Below are positions 21,836 to 33,106 of a DNA stretch of 64,000 bases, in pieces; positions within the stretch are counted from its first letter, which is position 1, and each line of letters starts with the position of its first letter. Both the position numbers and the translations under genes were made by a program. This DNA is from Begonia masoniana (taxonomy: Eukaryota > Streptophyta > Magnoliopsida > Cucurbitales > Begoniaceae): contig CM039512.1 in assembly GCA_022432975.1 (NCBI GenBank), forward strand, positions 45,906,309 to 45,970,308, in the 5' to 3' direction. Below the pieces are notes generated by a model. That model was given only the letters and a program-made list of their open reading frames with translations. It made no database searches and was not told the origin of the DNA.

Positions 21836-22521
21836 GATAATTTATTTTCTGTCATATTTTGTTTGTAAAATTTGTCTTCTTAACTCTTTATTTAGTATTG
21901 TATTGTGTTTTGTCCAAAAATAGTTGCTAACAATTATAGGAATGAAGAAGGAGATGAAGATTTACCAACTATTATTGAATTGTAAAGGTATTCATTTTTG
22001 TTAATCATTTTTATCTTCATAGAAAAAATGATTCTCTTTTATAAAGATTGAATAGGAAATTGAATATTTTTCAGATCTAGTGTGGTGTGGTGGTCGACTT
22101 GTCGGTGGAATTTGGAAAGTCAGTCATTGGGCTTACTTTTGTGATTTTTTTAAACCAGATTTGATTTATTTGGATATACAATTTTTGAACTTTAGTTGGA
22201 TATAGTTTATTTACACTTTAGTTTTATCTTTGATTGGTTTAATGAACGTTAGTTGGATTTGTTTATTACTTTTTATTTTGACTTTAATTCTATTTTTGAT
22301 CGGTTTAATTGGACTTTAGTTGGATTTGATATAGAATGTAGAATTGTTGTATAATTTTTATTTGGACTTTAGTTTGATATTAATTCATATATGTAAATGT
22401 GTATTTTTGTTGGCTAAATTAATATATTTAAGGGTGTTTTTTAAAAATGAAAAACTCAAATTTTTTATTAAAAACCAAACCTCAACCAACTCGAACCGAA
22501 CTGAACCGAACTGTGCCCACT
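21836..22521 (+). other. hAT 3' subterminal region and probable end
   Basis: AT-rich non-coding DNA with degenerate copies of TTGGACTTTAGTTGGAT (22180-22380), followed by CGAACCGAACTGAACCGAACTGTGCCCAC (22492-22520). CCGAACCGAA runs ending in a GTGCYCAC-like sequence are common at hAT termini in plants. I therefore take about 22521 as the likely 3' end of the element, with low precision. Confidence 0.4.
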
Positions 22522-22755
22522 GGTACTTCTCGTATATCTTTCACGCCCAAATTTTTCATCAAAATTGATCACAATTCAGCAACTTCTATCAGTTGGAGGA
22601 CTTTGATGCTCTGCTGGGTCAAATGCTAACTCAAGACTCTTGAATAGAACTCGAACCAATTTCTTTGCATTTGATTCCGGTACAAGGTAAGTAAGGAGAA
22701 GGTCAAATCGAGATCATTCTTGCCTTTTCAACTTCATTTCTAACTTTTTTCTGTC

Positions 22756-23109
22756 TCAATGTTCTTGTAAGTAGTTTCTCCATAAAGCTCTTACAAGAAA
22801 GGTTGGAGCTGGTGCATACTTCATATAATCCCATAACATAATCACCACAAAAAAAGAATACATACGTTCAATACTCCGCACAATCAGGCGAAACTTCAAC
22901 TCCCGTTTCCGGTATGCAGGCTGAGTAAAAATTGTAACGACCTCACAGAGATTGGGAATAAGTGTCCCTGCCCTGATTTTATTCGAGGAGAAATGAAGGG
23001 CAAGACTGAACAACAGGTCAACTAGCGAAGCGTGATTGAGAAACAAATCGGGAATGAATAGGTAGAGTCCATAATCAAAGTTTGAAAGCCAATCCAGCAA
23101 TTTATGCAT
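22756..23109 (-). CDS. Unassigned exon-like open frame
   Basis: An open frame of 117 codons starting MHKLLDWLSNFDYGLYLF. It is hydrophobic and leucine-rich and does not overlap a repeat. A donor-like site (GTATGT) falls after RSIER, so the coding part may stop at about 22865 and the rest be intron. It lies downstream of the pyrophosphorylase gene fragment on the same strand. I do not recognise the family; it may be part of a neighbouring host gene, or chance. Confidence 0.25.
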   Translation of the reverse strand: MHKLLDWLSNFDYGLYLFIPDLFLNHASLVDLLFSLALHFSSNKIRAGTLIPNLCEVVTIFTQPAYRKRELKFRLIVRSIERMYSFFVVIMLWDYMKYAPAPTFLVRALWRNYLQEH

Positions 23110-23251
23110 AACTCATAAAAATGTCAAAAACAAAACAAGAAGAATTAGAGTATTCTTTGATGATAACATCACACAACACATCAACCACAGCTTATGATTG
23201 CATCGCAAATGCGTTGCTTGTAATTGTAATTGCTATAGCATAAAAGAATTC

Positions 23252-24494
23252 CTAAAACGTAATCTCACAGGGGGCATGAAACGTCCTCCCCCGACACATC
23301 GCCTCTAGATTCTCTCCCGCATACGAGCAAAGTGGCGATACTTCCACACCTGAGTCCAAAAATAAATCATTGCCATAACATAATGTAGGTCTTTGGGTGC
23401 ATGCAATTATAGGATAGGAAAGGCAAACGCATCATACCGGTTGCATACAAGGGAACAGAATGAGTCAAGAATCCACCAGCACCTACAACCCATCGACTAT
23501 GAAGTCGAAGAACAAGGAGTTTAGCACTCTCCGGAGTATCAAAGTTCGACCCATTCGCGTTTTTCACCGGTGCAAACTCCTCTTCCCGTAATACCTAATC
23601 AGGGATTATAAATTCACGTTTGCTTTTCTTTTCTTTTTGAGCGTGCGAGAGAGAGAGAGGAGGGATGATATCACCTCAAAAAGTGCAGTCGAAGGTGCGT
23701 ATGGAAATGCGTCAAATATGAATTGCTCTAGTTTTAATCCCAGGGTGTCTCCATTGATACAAGGAATTTTCTTCTCTGCTAGATGATATCTGCAAATTTC
23801 ATTACAATAGTAAATAAACTTGAAACCCAAAAATTGAAATTTCAATCATCAACTTTCAAGGTCACCATTGCTGAAGCAATGATCCACAATCTACTGCGTG
23901 CTTTTTTCAATCATAAAATAGATGTTTCAAGAAAAGGCATAGACCGGCAAATATACATGTTGAATATTGATGAAACCTTGTACAAGTCCCGAGTTAAATC
24001 ACGATGACAGGTAATTGAAATAGTAAAACTGGTTCAAGTACCATTAACTTTTCCCAAAATAATCTTCCAATGATTTATAGAAAGAAGTCATATGAGTAGA
24101 AAAATACTAACATGCTATCTTTCTCCAGGCCATTTGCCACTTGGTTCAAAAAATCCAACGTAAACATGTGCAGGCAAACCTGAAAGAAACCTAAAACTTG
24201 TTAATATTCTTCATCAATCATTTGAAACACAGGGCGGGTGAAAATGGTGGTATTTATCCTGAAGAAGACAAATTTGTCAATTGGAACCATGAAGAAGCAT
24301 TATTTTGGCCAAAACATAGTAATATGGCAAAGGGTCAAAAAAGTAATTACGTTGCTCCAACAAAAGCGCAGCCGTCCAGTTTGTTGGTTGATCGCAGAAG
24401 CTAGTGTTGGATCCAATTCACTATATTCCACCACATTTAACGGCCCGCCTTTACCTCGTCTCACAAACACACCAACCTTTTCCTGGGGATATGC
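23252..24494 (-). CDS. UDP-N-acetylglucosamine pyrophosphorylase, C-terminal exons (partial)
   Basis: Five exons encode the C-terminal 193 residues of a UAP-type enzyme, which joins UTP and GlcNAc-1-phosphate to make UDP-GlcNAc in the cytosol. Exons on the minus strand are 24494-24351, 24179-24112, 23789-23675, 23594-23438 and 23349-23252. All junctions have GT/AG and keep one frame, 582 nt in total. Diagnostic blocks are EKVGVFVRRGKGGPLNVVEY, INQQTGRL, LHMFTLDFLNQVANGLEKDS, LKLEQFIFDAFPYAPSTALF, NANGSNFDTPESAKLLVL and GGFLTHSVPLYATG. The stop is TAG at 23254-23252. The family is about 490 residues, so the N-terminal 60% is missing; a 100-N gap (24737-24836) and a MULE lie upstream. No internal stop is seen, so it may be the end of a live gene or a young fragment. 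Confidence 0.9.
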
Positions 24495-24736
24495 CTATAG
24501 CCAAGTAACTCCAATAAAATAACATACCAAAATAGAATATTGATTTGAATATGCAATTGAACAAACAGAAATTCTACACAATAATTCGAAAACATTACGA
24601 TGTTCAAGAGAACATTATAATTACCAATCAAAATTGTTCAAGAGACTCAACATACCACATCCTGCTGCAGTTTAATGTTATATAGCAACAGTGGAATTCA
24701 CTAGGCAATAACAATGGTAAGTTTTGCTATTTTTTT

Positions 24737-24836
24737 NNNNNNNNNNNNNNNNNNNNNNNNNNNNNNNNNNNNNNNNNNNNNNNNNNNNNNNNNNNNNNNN
24801 NNNNNNNNNNNNNNNNNNNNNNNNNNNNNNNNNNNN
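24737..24836. other. Assembly gap (100 N)
   Basis: Exactly 100 N, the conventional placeholder for a gap of unknown size. It falls between the last visible pyrophosphorylase exon and the MULE, so upstream exons of that gene could be missing from the assembly rather than from the genome. Confidence 0.99.
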
Positions 24837-25490
24837 CCATTGCTTTTTGTAAAACCAAACCTAGTAAGCCCTTCGATCTACGCAATTGTCCATGTCTTGC
24901 TAAAATATTCTACTAGGATAATGCTCAAATTAAACTTTGAACTTTTTTAAATAAAATAAATCTCGAACTTTATGATTCGTTAAACTTAAATCTTGATTTT
25001 TTTTTTTAAAATATATTTGGCACTGTGAACAAAATAAATTTCAAATTAATCTGTCGGTTTTGTTCGATTTGGTTTCGATTCAGTTTGGTTTTAAAGTTTT
25101 TGGTTCGGACTTGATTTTGGGTCGGTTTTAGTTGATTTAGACTCAATTTATGCTGGATTTAGTCATTTTTTAATTATTAAAATTAAAATTGAAAAATATG
25201 TAAAAATATCATAATATCTATTTTGGTGAACTCACTCTCCCCGACAACTCATTAATTTCAACAAGTTAATAATTTCAACCCAATTTTTACTTTATTTATT
25301 TGAAGAGAGTTAGTGAAGTGTTTGAGATGTTAATGTTTCGTACAAGTTTTTATGTCATAAAGAAATCCAAATATTTTACTATCCACAAAAATGAAGATAT
25401 CAAAGATGGCATTGAAATAATAAATGCAAATCTCATTCACTTCACCTGTCACACTCAATCCTTCTAAACTCATATTAAAAATATTTTTAA
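24837..25490. other. Unassigned AT-rich spacer ending in MULE target duplication
   Basis: No gene seen. A stretch at 25055-25140 is rich in ttggttcgg / tcggttttg words and resembles the subterminal parts of hAT elements, but no end could be fixed. The last nine bases (25482-25490, TATTTTTAA) are duplicated at 33520-33528 and are the MULE target site. Confidence 0.5.
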
Positions 25491-26484
25491 GGGAAAAGTT
25501 CAATTTAGACCCCAACTGCAACACCTGACAATTTCGGCTAGGTGATTTTCTTAACCATTTTAATTGTCACCATTTTATTGATCTTTATGATTTTAAATTT
25601 AATGCCAAGACTTATTTATTACAAGTTGAGTGAAACTAGGTTGGTTGGCAAGTTTGTAATTAATGTGGATTTTAATTGGTATAAATAGGTTATGGGAATT
25701 CTTAAACCTCATTAAAACCTCACTGTAGCCGACATTTTTCTCTCTCGGCGATTCCCTTCCTCCTAGAGCTCCCTCTCTGCCAGCTATTCTTTCGCCGGCG
25801 ACCAGTTTTTCAGCCTCCATTTCGATGATCCACGCTCTAGGTAAGACTTAGACAATGTAGTTACTGAGTAGTTACTTTGAGCTCTGTCTTCAGCTAGAAC
25901 TTGAGGTTTCAGATTCTTCACTAACAGAGTAATGGTAGTGACAATCATGATCTGTGTTTAGTAATGGCATTTCCGATTCGATTCTGGACATTAAGATAAC
26001 AGACCGTGTTTAGTTGTTAGACTTAATCCGGTTATTTAGATTCTGGAAGTTTAGTCTGTACACACTAGGCACTCGACTAGGAAGATTTAGAAATATTTAT
26101 GTTAGATACTAGGATGACTTTTAGTTAGGATTTTGATTTAACACTGTAATGTGAAATGTTTCTAGGTGAAGAAGTTTGAAGAGAAGTGCTCAAGTTGCTA
26201 AGGAAACCAGGTAAGTGAGTGAGTAAGACTTCCGGCCATTAGGGCCCTACATCGCAAGGGTACTAAGTAGAAGTTGTTTATGATGCTAAAAATACCTGTG
26301 CTAACGTCTGGTTGTACTCGAGTTGATGTTATGATTCTTTGGTGAATGAATGGCTTGTTCAGTAGTCTGATGAACTAAGATTACTCATGCTCATGCATCA
26401 TGAATATTTCTCAAGCATATAAAAATGTTTTAAGTGCATGATTTCTCCCATTAACAAGATATGGACATGAAACTTATGCAACAA

Positions 26485-26615
26485 GGATTAAGAGAGGGTT
26501 GGGGGCGGTTTGACATATGTCACTGTCCAAAAGAAGGACCATGAATACGACCCGCAAGGGACTATGTACACTCTCACTGTCAACCCCCTTTTCAGCACAA
26601 ATCCTCTCTTAATCC
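26485..26615 (+). repeat. Long-range hairpin in intron 2 of LTR I
   Basis: GGATTAAGAGAGG (26485-26497) is perfectly complementary to CCTCTCTTAATCC (26603-26615). LTR B has a similar pair near 16217-16229 and 16326-16338, and LTR G near 56409 and 56523. Because the arms match in several LTRs, the fold may be maintained. Confidence 0.7.
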
Positions 26616-27111
26616 ATAAGATGAAAACGATGAATATGAACATGAACAAGAGCACGAAAAGATCATGAACATGTGTTTCTTTAATTTGTGCATTCATGCA
26701 TACATGTTAGCATTGCACTCCTTACTAAGCATTAGGCTTATAGTTTAAACCTTATGATGTAGGTGAAGAACTACCAGGTGAGGATTTCAAGTCTAATGAG
26801 GATGTTTAAGGCTGGTTGCTGGAAGGAGCTCAGGGTGACAGATTGGTGGCTAGAAAGACGATTTCAACTCCTGGTTACTACTTTTATCATATTAGTAAGA
26901 TTATGAATACTGAGGTTTGTGTAGGATGCTTTCTTAAAACAATGGATACTGGAACCTGATTGATTAACTTCTGAGTTTGAGAATGATCGTGAAATGATAG
27001 AATGATCTATTTTATTAGAGTCTCTCGCTACACGTATTCTAAATGAGGTTATGGTCCAACTGTGTATTAGTTTATTCAGTCATGTTGAAATTTGTGAAAG
27101 TCTGAAAGTTT

Positions 27112-27329
27112 CCTGTTTGTCGGATGATGTCTTCCATCAGATGATGACTTCCATCGGATGATGTTTTCCATCGGATGATGTGTCTTTCATTGGATGATGT
27201 TTTCCATCGGATGATGTCTTCCATCGGATGATGACTTCCATCGGATGATGTTTTCCATTGGATGATGTCTTTCATCGGATGATGTTTTCCATTGGATAAT
27301 GTCTTCCATCGGATGATGTCTTCTATCGG
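27112..27329 (+). repeat. 17-bp tandem array in LTR I
   Basis: About 12 copies of a 17-bp unit, consensus TTCCATCGGATGATGTC. The minus-strand open frame over it is a repeat translation, not a gene. The array sits in the same 3' third of the LTR as the arrays in B, G and H. Confidence 0.92.
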
Positions 27330-27560
27330 AATGAGGTTTAACGAGTCACGTGACATGCATGTGTCAATCGGTAGAAGCCGATATTAAGTCTTGTCGTTTT
27401 GTGATCGGATGAAGTTTAATGAGTCACGTGATGTGCATGTGTCAATCGGTAGAAGTCGATATCAAGTCTTGTCGTTTTGTGATCGGATGAAGTTTAATGA
27501 ATCACGTGGGATGCATGTGTCAATCGGTAAGAGTATGCACTATACCTTGTTGTTTTGCGA
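27327..27560 (+). repeat. 78-bp repeat with G-box and RY motifs in LTR I
   Basis: Three tandem copies of a 78-bp unit starting near 27327, 27404 and 27482. Each has a CACGTG G-box (27347-27352, 27425-27430, 27503-27508) followed within ten bases by TGCATG, the RY core. The first copy has the full CATGCATG. In seed promoters this pair is bound by bZIP and B3 factors. Whether it acts in this LTR is unknown. Confidence 0.8.
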
Positions 27561-28470
27561 TCGGTAGATGTCCTTGAGTTTCCCATTCCCTTTGGCCAAA
27601 TGTCTTAACGTTTTATCTAATTATGAACGTTGTCTACTTATTGAGTTTTCCGCTGTAAAGTCGAGGATTAAAGATAAGAATTATCATCACTGAGAGGAAA
27701 TTTAAATTTTCTGTAATTTTCTTAGTTCGATTCAATAGGTTGGGTAGCAAACCGGGTCTGGAAGACTTGGGTCGTTACACCAACGTATGGGATTAATGGC
27801 CATTTGGTACCTAACGTATTTTTTTGACCCAATCAAACCCTAACATATAAAACGTTTGCAATTCAAACCCTACCGTTAAAAAGGCCGTTAAAATTGGCAT
27901 GTGCACCGCACGTGCGATGATTAATCTCCAAAATACCCTCCTGTTAAAATTGTAAAAGTTAAAAAATTGGCCGAAGCCCTGAGTTTTTGTCGTTGCCTGT
28001 TTCCACTCTCTCCGGCATCGCACCAACAGTCGCTCGATTCGCTCTCATCGCACAGTCGCTCGGCTCGCTTGCATCGCACAACTCGCACAGTCGCTCGGCT
28101 CGCTCTCATCGCACAGCTCTCTGATCGTCTTCTGATTATTGATCAACTTCTGGTACGCCTGTTTCTATTTCTGATCAACTTCTGGTACTCGACTTCTGAT
28201 ATTTTGTTTCTTTGATTTCAAAGAAGGAAAATCTTCTTCATTTTACTGTGTTTTTCATATGCCAAACCGAGGGTATGTTTTCTTCCAAAAATGAGGAATT
28301 GTGGCAAGTGAACTCTCTGTTTTATTTTTCTTCCAGAATTGAGCAATTGTTGATAGTGAACTCTCTGTTTTGTTTTATATTTCTTCTAGAATTGAGGAAT
28401 TGTTGATATTGCTTCTTGTTGATATTGAACTCTCTGTTCGGTTTTGTTGACTTGTTATATGTTTTCTATA

Positions 28471-31290
28471 ATGCAGGTAAAAGATATGAATGAATTTAGT
28501 ATGGAGTTAAATTTTGGAGGAAAATTCATACATAAGAAGAGGTTAATGTACAGCGGTGGAAAACAGGAAATTGTTCCCAAGTGCGAGGGAGATCGAATGT
28601 CCATTTTGGTGATTATTGACATGCTAGCGGAGTTTGGAGTCACTGCATGGAAGACTCTTTCTTATGTGATTCCTAAACTAAGTTTGCAGAAGGGATTGAG
28701 GCGCTTGAAACCGACAAGGATGTGATGAAGATGGTTAGTAGACTCGATGAAAAACGATACGTTAGGATTTATGTGGAGGATGAGGACAATTGTACAATAT
28801 GTTATTTAAGTGATAGTGGGGATGAATTAATTGATGCTGATGGGGATGAATGTAGTGGGAATGGAGATGAAGTAAGTGCTGATGAGTTAGATGATGATGA
28901 GGATGAGTTAGCTGCTGATTGGGATGAACGCAGTGGGAATGCGGATGTGTTAAGTTCTGATGGGGATGAAGAGGGCGAAAATGTTGATTCAGTGGCGAGT
29001 GATAACAAAATTGCCATAGATTCTGTTTCGCAGCGTATGGATGAAGATGAATTAAACTCAATAACAGAATCAGCTGATGATATACGACAGAGCAATGTTC
29101 GAGCATCAAGCATCAATACTCCCAATGAACTTCAGTTAGGAAAGACTTTTAATTCGATACATGTCATAAAGGACGCAGTAAAAAAGTTTGCAATGGAGAA
29201 TGGATATGATATTAGGTTCAAGAAAAGTTCAAAATGCAAACTACAAGCAGTATGCAAAACTGGATGTCCATGGAGACTATATGCATCAAAGATGCGGGCC
29301 GAGGACACCTACGAGATTAAAACATTGAAAGCCTCGCACTCATGCACACGAACGATGGAGAGTCATCATGCATCATCTAAATGGGTAGCATCTGAGTACC
29401 TGCGTATGTTTAGAAGTCACCCACAGTGGAATATTGCGTCTCTCATTGAAACTGTAAGAGAAGACTACAACGTGAACATCTTGAAGACCGTAGCATATAG
29501 GGCGAGGAGAAAAGCTTGAATAATGGTGGATGGAAGTTCAGAGGAGCAATATAAAAAATTGTGGTCATATGCAGAAGAAATTAATAGGTCGAATCCTGGG
29601 AGCACATGCATCGTGAGTGTGGATCCAACAGATAGAGAGGAGAATAAAATTTTCAAGAGACTGTATATGTGTTTAAATGCATGTAAGACTGGATTTATAA
29701 CTTGTTGTCGACCCGTCATTAGTTTGGACGGTTGTCATTTAAAAGGACAGTGTCACAGACAACTTTTGACGGCAATTGGAGTTGATGGGGATGGTAGAAT
29801 ATTCCCCATTTCCATTGCTGTTGTAGAGGGTGAAACCAAAGAGTCTTGGACGTGGTTTTTGAGGTTATTGCTGAGCGACCTAAACAATTTCAATGGTCGT
29901 GGATTGACTTTTATTTCAGACCAGCAAAAAGTAAGTCTTCTTTTTCATGTACTTTTGTTTCCAAATGCATAGTTATATCACTTATCAATTTGAAATGCAG
30001 GGTTTGGTTCCAACATTAGAGGATGTGGTACCCGAAGCTGAAGTTCGGTATTGTGTACGACACTTGTATGCAAATTTTAAAAAATAATTTCGGGGAAAAG
30101 TCTACAAAGAAGCAATGTGGAATGCATCATTGGCTACAACAGGAGCTGCCTTTAAGAAGGAGATGGACAAGTTGGCTGCTTTGAATAGAGCGGCATACAT
30201 GGCATTGCTAGAGATTCCTCTGAAGTTCTGGTCCCGACATGCATTCAGTCAAGAATCAAAGTGCGAGCTCACTTTGAACAACCTCAGCGAGTCATTCAAC
30301 TCCTTATTACTCCCAGCAAGAGATAAGCCAATCTTGACGATACTCGAAATGATTAGGAGGATTATGATGGCTAGAATTGCGAAGAGGCATAGCACAATGG
30401 AAAAATATAATGACTTCCTATGTCTTGAAGTTCGCAAGAAAGTTGATAAATTAAAGAATGCTGCAAGACACTGGTTTCAAACGCCTGCTGGAGGGGAAAG
30501 ATTTGAGGTTACTAATCATTTCCAACAATTTGATGTCGACTTACATAATCGGCGATGCAGTTGTTACATGTGGGAGCTGACTGGTATACCTTGTGTGCAC
30601 GCGATTCCTTGTCTTTCATTCATGAGAAGGAATATCGAGGACTACATTAACCCATACTACCATCGGGAGACATATATCCGATTGTACTCTCATTTCATTA
30701 GACCACTTAACGGTGCTGATATGTGGCCTTCTAGAAGTACGCCCACCATACTGCCACCTTTAATGAAACGACAACCTGGCAGACCAAAGAAGAAGAGAAC
30801 TAGAGACATCGATGAACCACAAAGCCAGACATCAGTTTCTAGAAAAAATATGATTATGACATGTGGAAAATGTGGTAGGCCTGATCATAATTCAAGAACG
30901 TGTAAAGGAGTCTCAAGTGCAACCCAAGTAAGTAAAGATTACTATGACAACATGTTTTTTATGCTCAATAAATGTCTTTTATAATTTATATACTCGTCGT
31001 TTCAGGCTTCCTCGGCAGGAACAAACTCCCAGGGCCAGACATCAGTTTCTAGGAGAAATATGATTATGACATGTGGGAAATGTGGTGAGCCTAATCACAA
31101 TGCAAGAACGTGCAAAAGAGTCTTAAGTGCAACCCGAGTAAGTAAAAATTACTATGACAACATGTTTTTTATGCTCAATAAATGTCTTTTATAATTTATA
31201 TACTTGTCGTTTTAGGCTTCCTCGGCAGGAATAAGCTCCCACAATAAGTCTAATTTGTTCATGGGTTTTAGGTAACGACAACATGTGATG
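28471..31290 (+). pseudogene. MULE (mudrA-like) transposase gene, decayed
   Basis: Domains in order: an N-terminal PB1-like region (28489-28700), an aspartate-rich linker (28800-29050), the Mutator DNA-binding domain (about 29110-29380; LGKTFNSIHVIKDAVKKFA, CKTGCPWRLYAS), the MULE catalytic domain (29640-30300), a SWIM zinc finger (CSCYMWELTGIPCVHA, about 30555-30602), an AT-hook-like QPGRPKKKR, and a CCHC knuckle (CGKCGRPDHNSRTC). Catalytic aspartates are visible in SLDGCHLKG and FISDQQK. A GT-AG intron lies at 29931-30000. Damage: a frameshift near 28700, TGA at 29517-29519 (probable Arg codon mutated) and TAA near 30085. The last exon is duplicated. Confidence 0.88.
30825..31240 (+). repeat. 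Tandemly duplicated zinc-knuckle exon of the MULE transposase
   Basis: A 210-bp unit (30825-31034) is repeated at 31035-31240 with about ten changes. Each copy holds an exon coding a CCHC knuckle (CGKCGRPDHNSRTC; CGKCGEPNHNARTC), a donor (GTAAGTAAA), a short intron and an acceptor before GCTTCCTCGGCAGGA. Both keep splice sites and frame, so the spliced product could carry two knuckles. Confidence 0.88.
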
Positions 31291-32346
31291 AGTGATAATT
31301 TTTTGTTAGATGTTGTATTTTGTTCCATGTTTTTAGAAGCAAGACAATGATTGCTTCTTGTTAACTTTTTGGGATGCAGTTTGGTATTTTGTACTATGTT
31401 ATTTGATTTTGGGATGCAGGTTGCTTCATGTAATGTAATTAGAAGCAGGATAATTTTGGACAATTTTGGTATTTTGAACACTCCCATTGTCCGAGGAATG
31501 CTCCAGCAAGATCTGGACTTTGTTGATAATCTTTTGTTGATTTGTATCATAATATTTGTTTATTATCATTTATATAATGTTTGATATGTTGCGTTATGGA
31601 ACAACAAATGAATTTTTTGACTAGACATTTTCTGGACTTTTTTGCACTTCAAATGAGGGACTCTATAGTGAACTGCGGGACTCTGCACTACATAATTTCT
31701 GGACTTTTCTCCACGTTTTGATTAGCAGTTTAACAACTACAATAACTAAAAGCCCTAAAGCTGTTAAATGTGCAATAGGTTGCCGCATCTTTCTTGCTCA
31801 AACCTTATTAAGAAGATATAGTCAACAGAACCAAACTAAATAAGCATGGAGCAAATAAAATAGTGTAAATACAAGCAAGCCTTGAATTCCAGCAGAGTAA
31901 ACAAATTCTTCAATTACCACAAATTCCTTGTGTATTGCTAAATCGTCTCATTGTTCAATTACTGAACTCTTAAAAGCCATACTGTAAGAGATGGGTTGAA
32001 GAAAAACAATGTTTTGGGGGAATTGTAGATGCAAAGAACTAGCAGTTAAGTCTACCAGTTCAAAGAATTCCAAGTATCATCCAAAACTAATAATCGCACT
32101 CTATCATAGGCGACAATTATCAACTGTCTGAACGAAGAGTATACCTAGCAAAAACATTTCGTCAAATGCTTCACTTATAAAACAAAACAGGCCAAATACA
32201 TCAATACATCAATACAGTCTAGAAATAAACAATAAATTCTACAACTGTTAGGGTCACACCAGTTATCATTACAACAACAACAAATTCTAGAACTCTGGTT
32301 TTTTAGTTTCACTCAAAAGAAAGTTTGACAATCCACATTTTGCATT
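31291..32346. other. MULE interior between the two convergent genes
   Basis: AT-rich DNA without a recognisable gene; presumably 3' untranslated and intergenic DNA between the convergent transposase and GRF genes. A short repeat of tgggatgcagtttggtattttg occurs at 31370-31430. Confidence 0.5.
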
Positions 32347-33106
32347 TTACATTTTGTAGCATATAAAAAGAGCAACTACAACGGTTGTGACAATCCACAA
32401 AGACTTATATAATAATAGCTTTGTTCGCAACTTCTCGTTCTTTGCTTCCGCTTCCCTAAGTCGTGACTGTAATAGATTCAGTACCTTCTTCTCTCTCTCT
32501 CCTTTGTTGGTGGATTGTACCATGTGAAAAAATCACATCCTCTTGTGCCTCGCTATGAGAAAATGAATAATGTAAGTGCATTCGAACTAAAGTAAAGTAA
32601 ATAATTCACACAATTTCATTGTATTTACCTCATATTTTTGACATGCAAGAAACCTTCGTCCTGGATTGTCTCGTGTCCATGATGTGCGCATAGCAGCTCT
32701 TTCGTGACAAAAACAAACAATGAGAGATACTCCTTAACGAACAACTGCCATTGAAGAGTTAATATATGAAGAACTAAATATCAATTCAACATACTTTTCC
32801 TAATTGGAAAAATCAACAGCACCTTGAAAATTCTAAGATTTGATTCAATGGGAGGTACAACGCAATTTTCAACTTAAAAACATTCACTAAAAAATCAGCC
32901 GACCTTTTATGGAACTGCAACACAGGGTGATTTTCACCTTAAAAATCACCCTGTGTTGTAATTGAAGAACTACAACACATGGTGATTTTCTTCACTGGTA
33001 TACCATTTGATTTTCTTTTCAATCGCAGCATTTGATTTTTCTTAACCAAATGACAATTTAAAGTCAAGTAAAACATACATGAAGTTGAAGAACTGCCATG
33101 ATCCAT
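32347..33106 (-). pseudogene. GRF-type zinc-finger, coiled-coil, membrane-tail protein inside the MULE
   Basis: Inferred exons on the minus strand: 33106-33079 (MDHGSSSTS), 32729-32629 and 32552-32347. The second gives CFCHERAAMRTSWTR and NPGRRFLAC; the third gives RGTRGCDFFTWYNPP. This is the Cys-X-Cys/His ... GRRF ... Cys ... CxFF.W pattern of the GRF zinc finger. A charged coiled-coil segment (LLQSRLREAEAKNEKLRTKL) and a hydrophobic tail (SLWIVTTVVVALFICY) follow, as in the many small plant GRF proteins. The frames fit across both junctions (28 + 101 nt), but a GA run in exon 3 has two extra bases, throwing the coiled-coil and tail out of frame. It starts beside the right terminal repeat, which probably supplies its promoter. 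Confidence 0.75.

Larger units (their letters stand above)
25517..27779 (+). mobile_element. Solo LTR I inside the MULE left terminal repeat
   Basis: A 2263-bp LTR (TGCAACACCT ... GTCGTTACA) flanked by the perfect target duplication CCAAC (25512-25516, 27780-27784). There is no internal region. A clear TATAAATA box (25680-25687) precedes the leader, which contains ATG (25825) in frame with donor GCTCTAG/GTAAGA (25841). The micro-exon is 26166-26210; exon 3 starts at 26763 after TTACTAAGCATTAGGCTTA. In the conserved phase the micro-exon has one TGA (26177-26179), then stays open into a 14-codon acidic tail. Confidence 0.93.

Noticed and set aside
27112..27356. CRISPR-like appearance of the 17-bp array in LTR I
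   Set aside because: Units are contiguous with no unique spacers, in a plant genome; ordinary tandem repeat.
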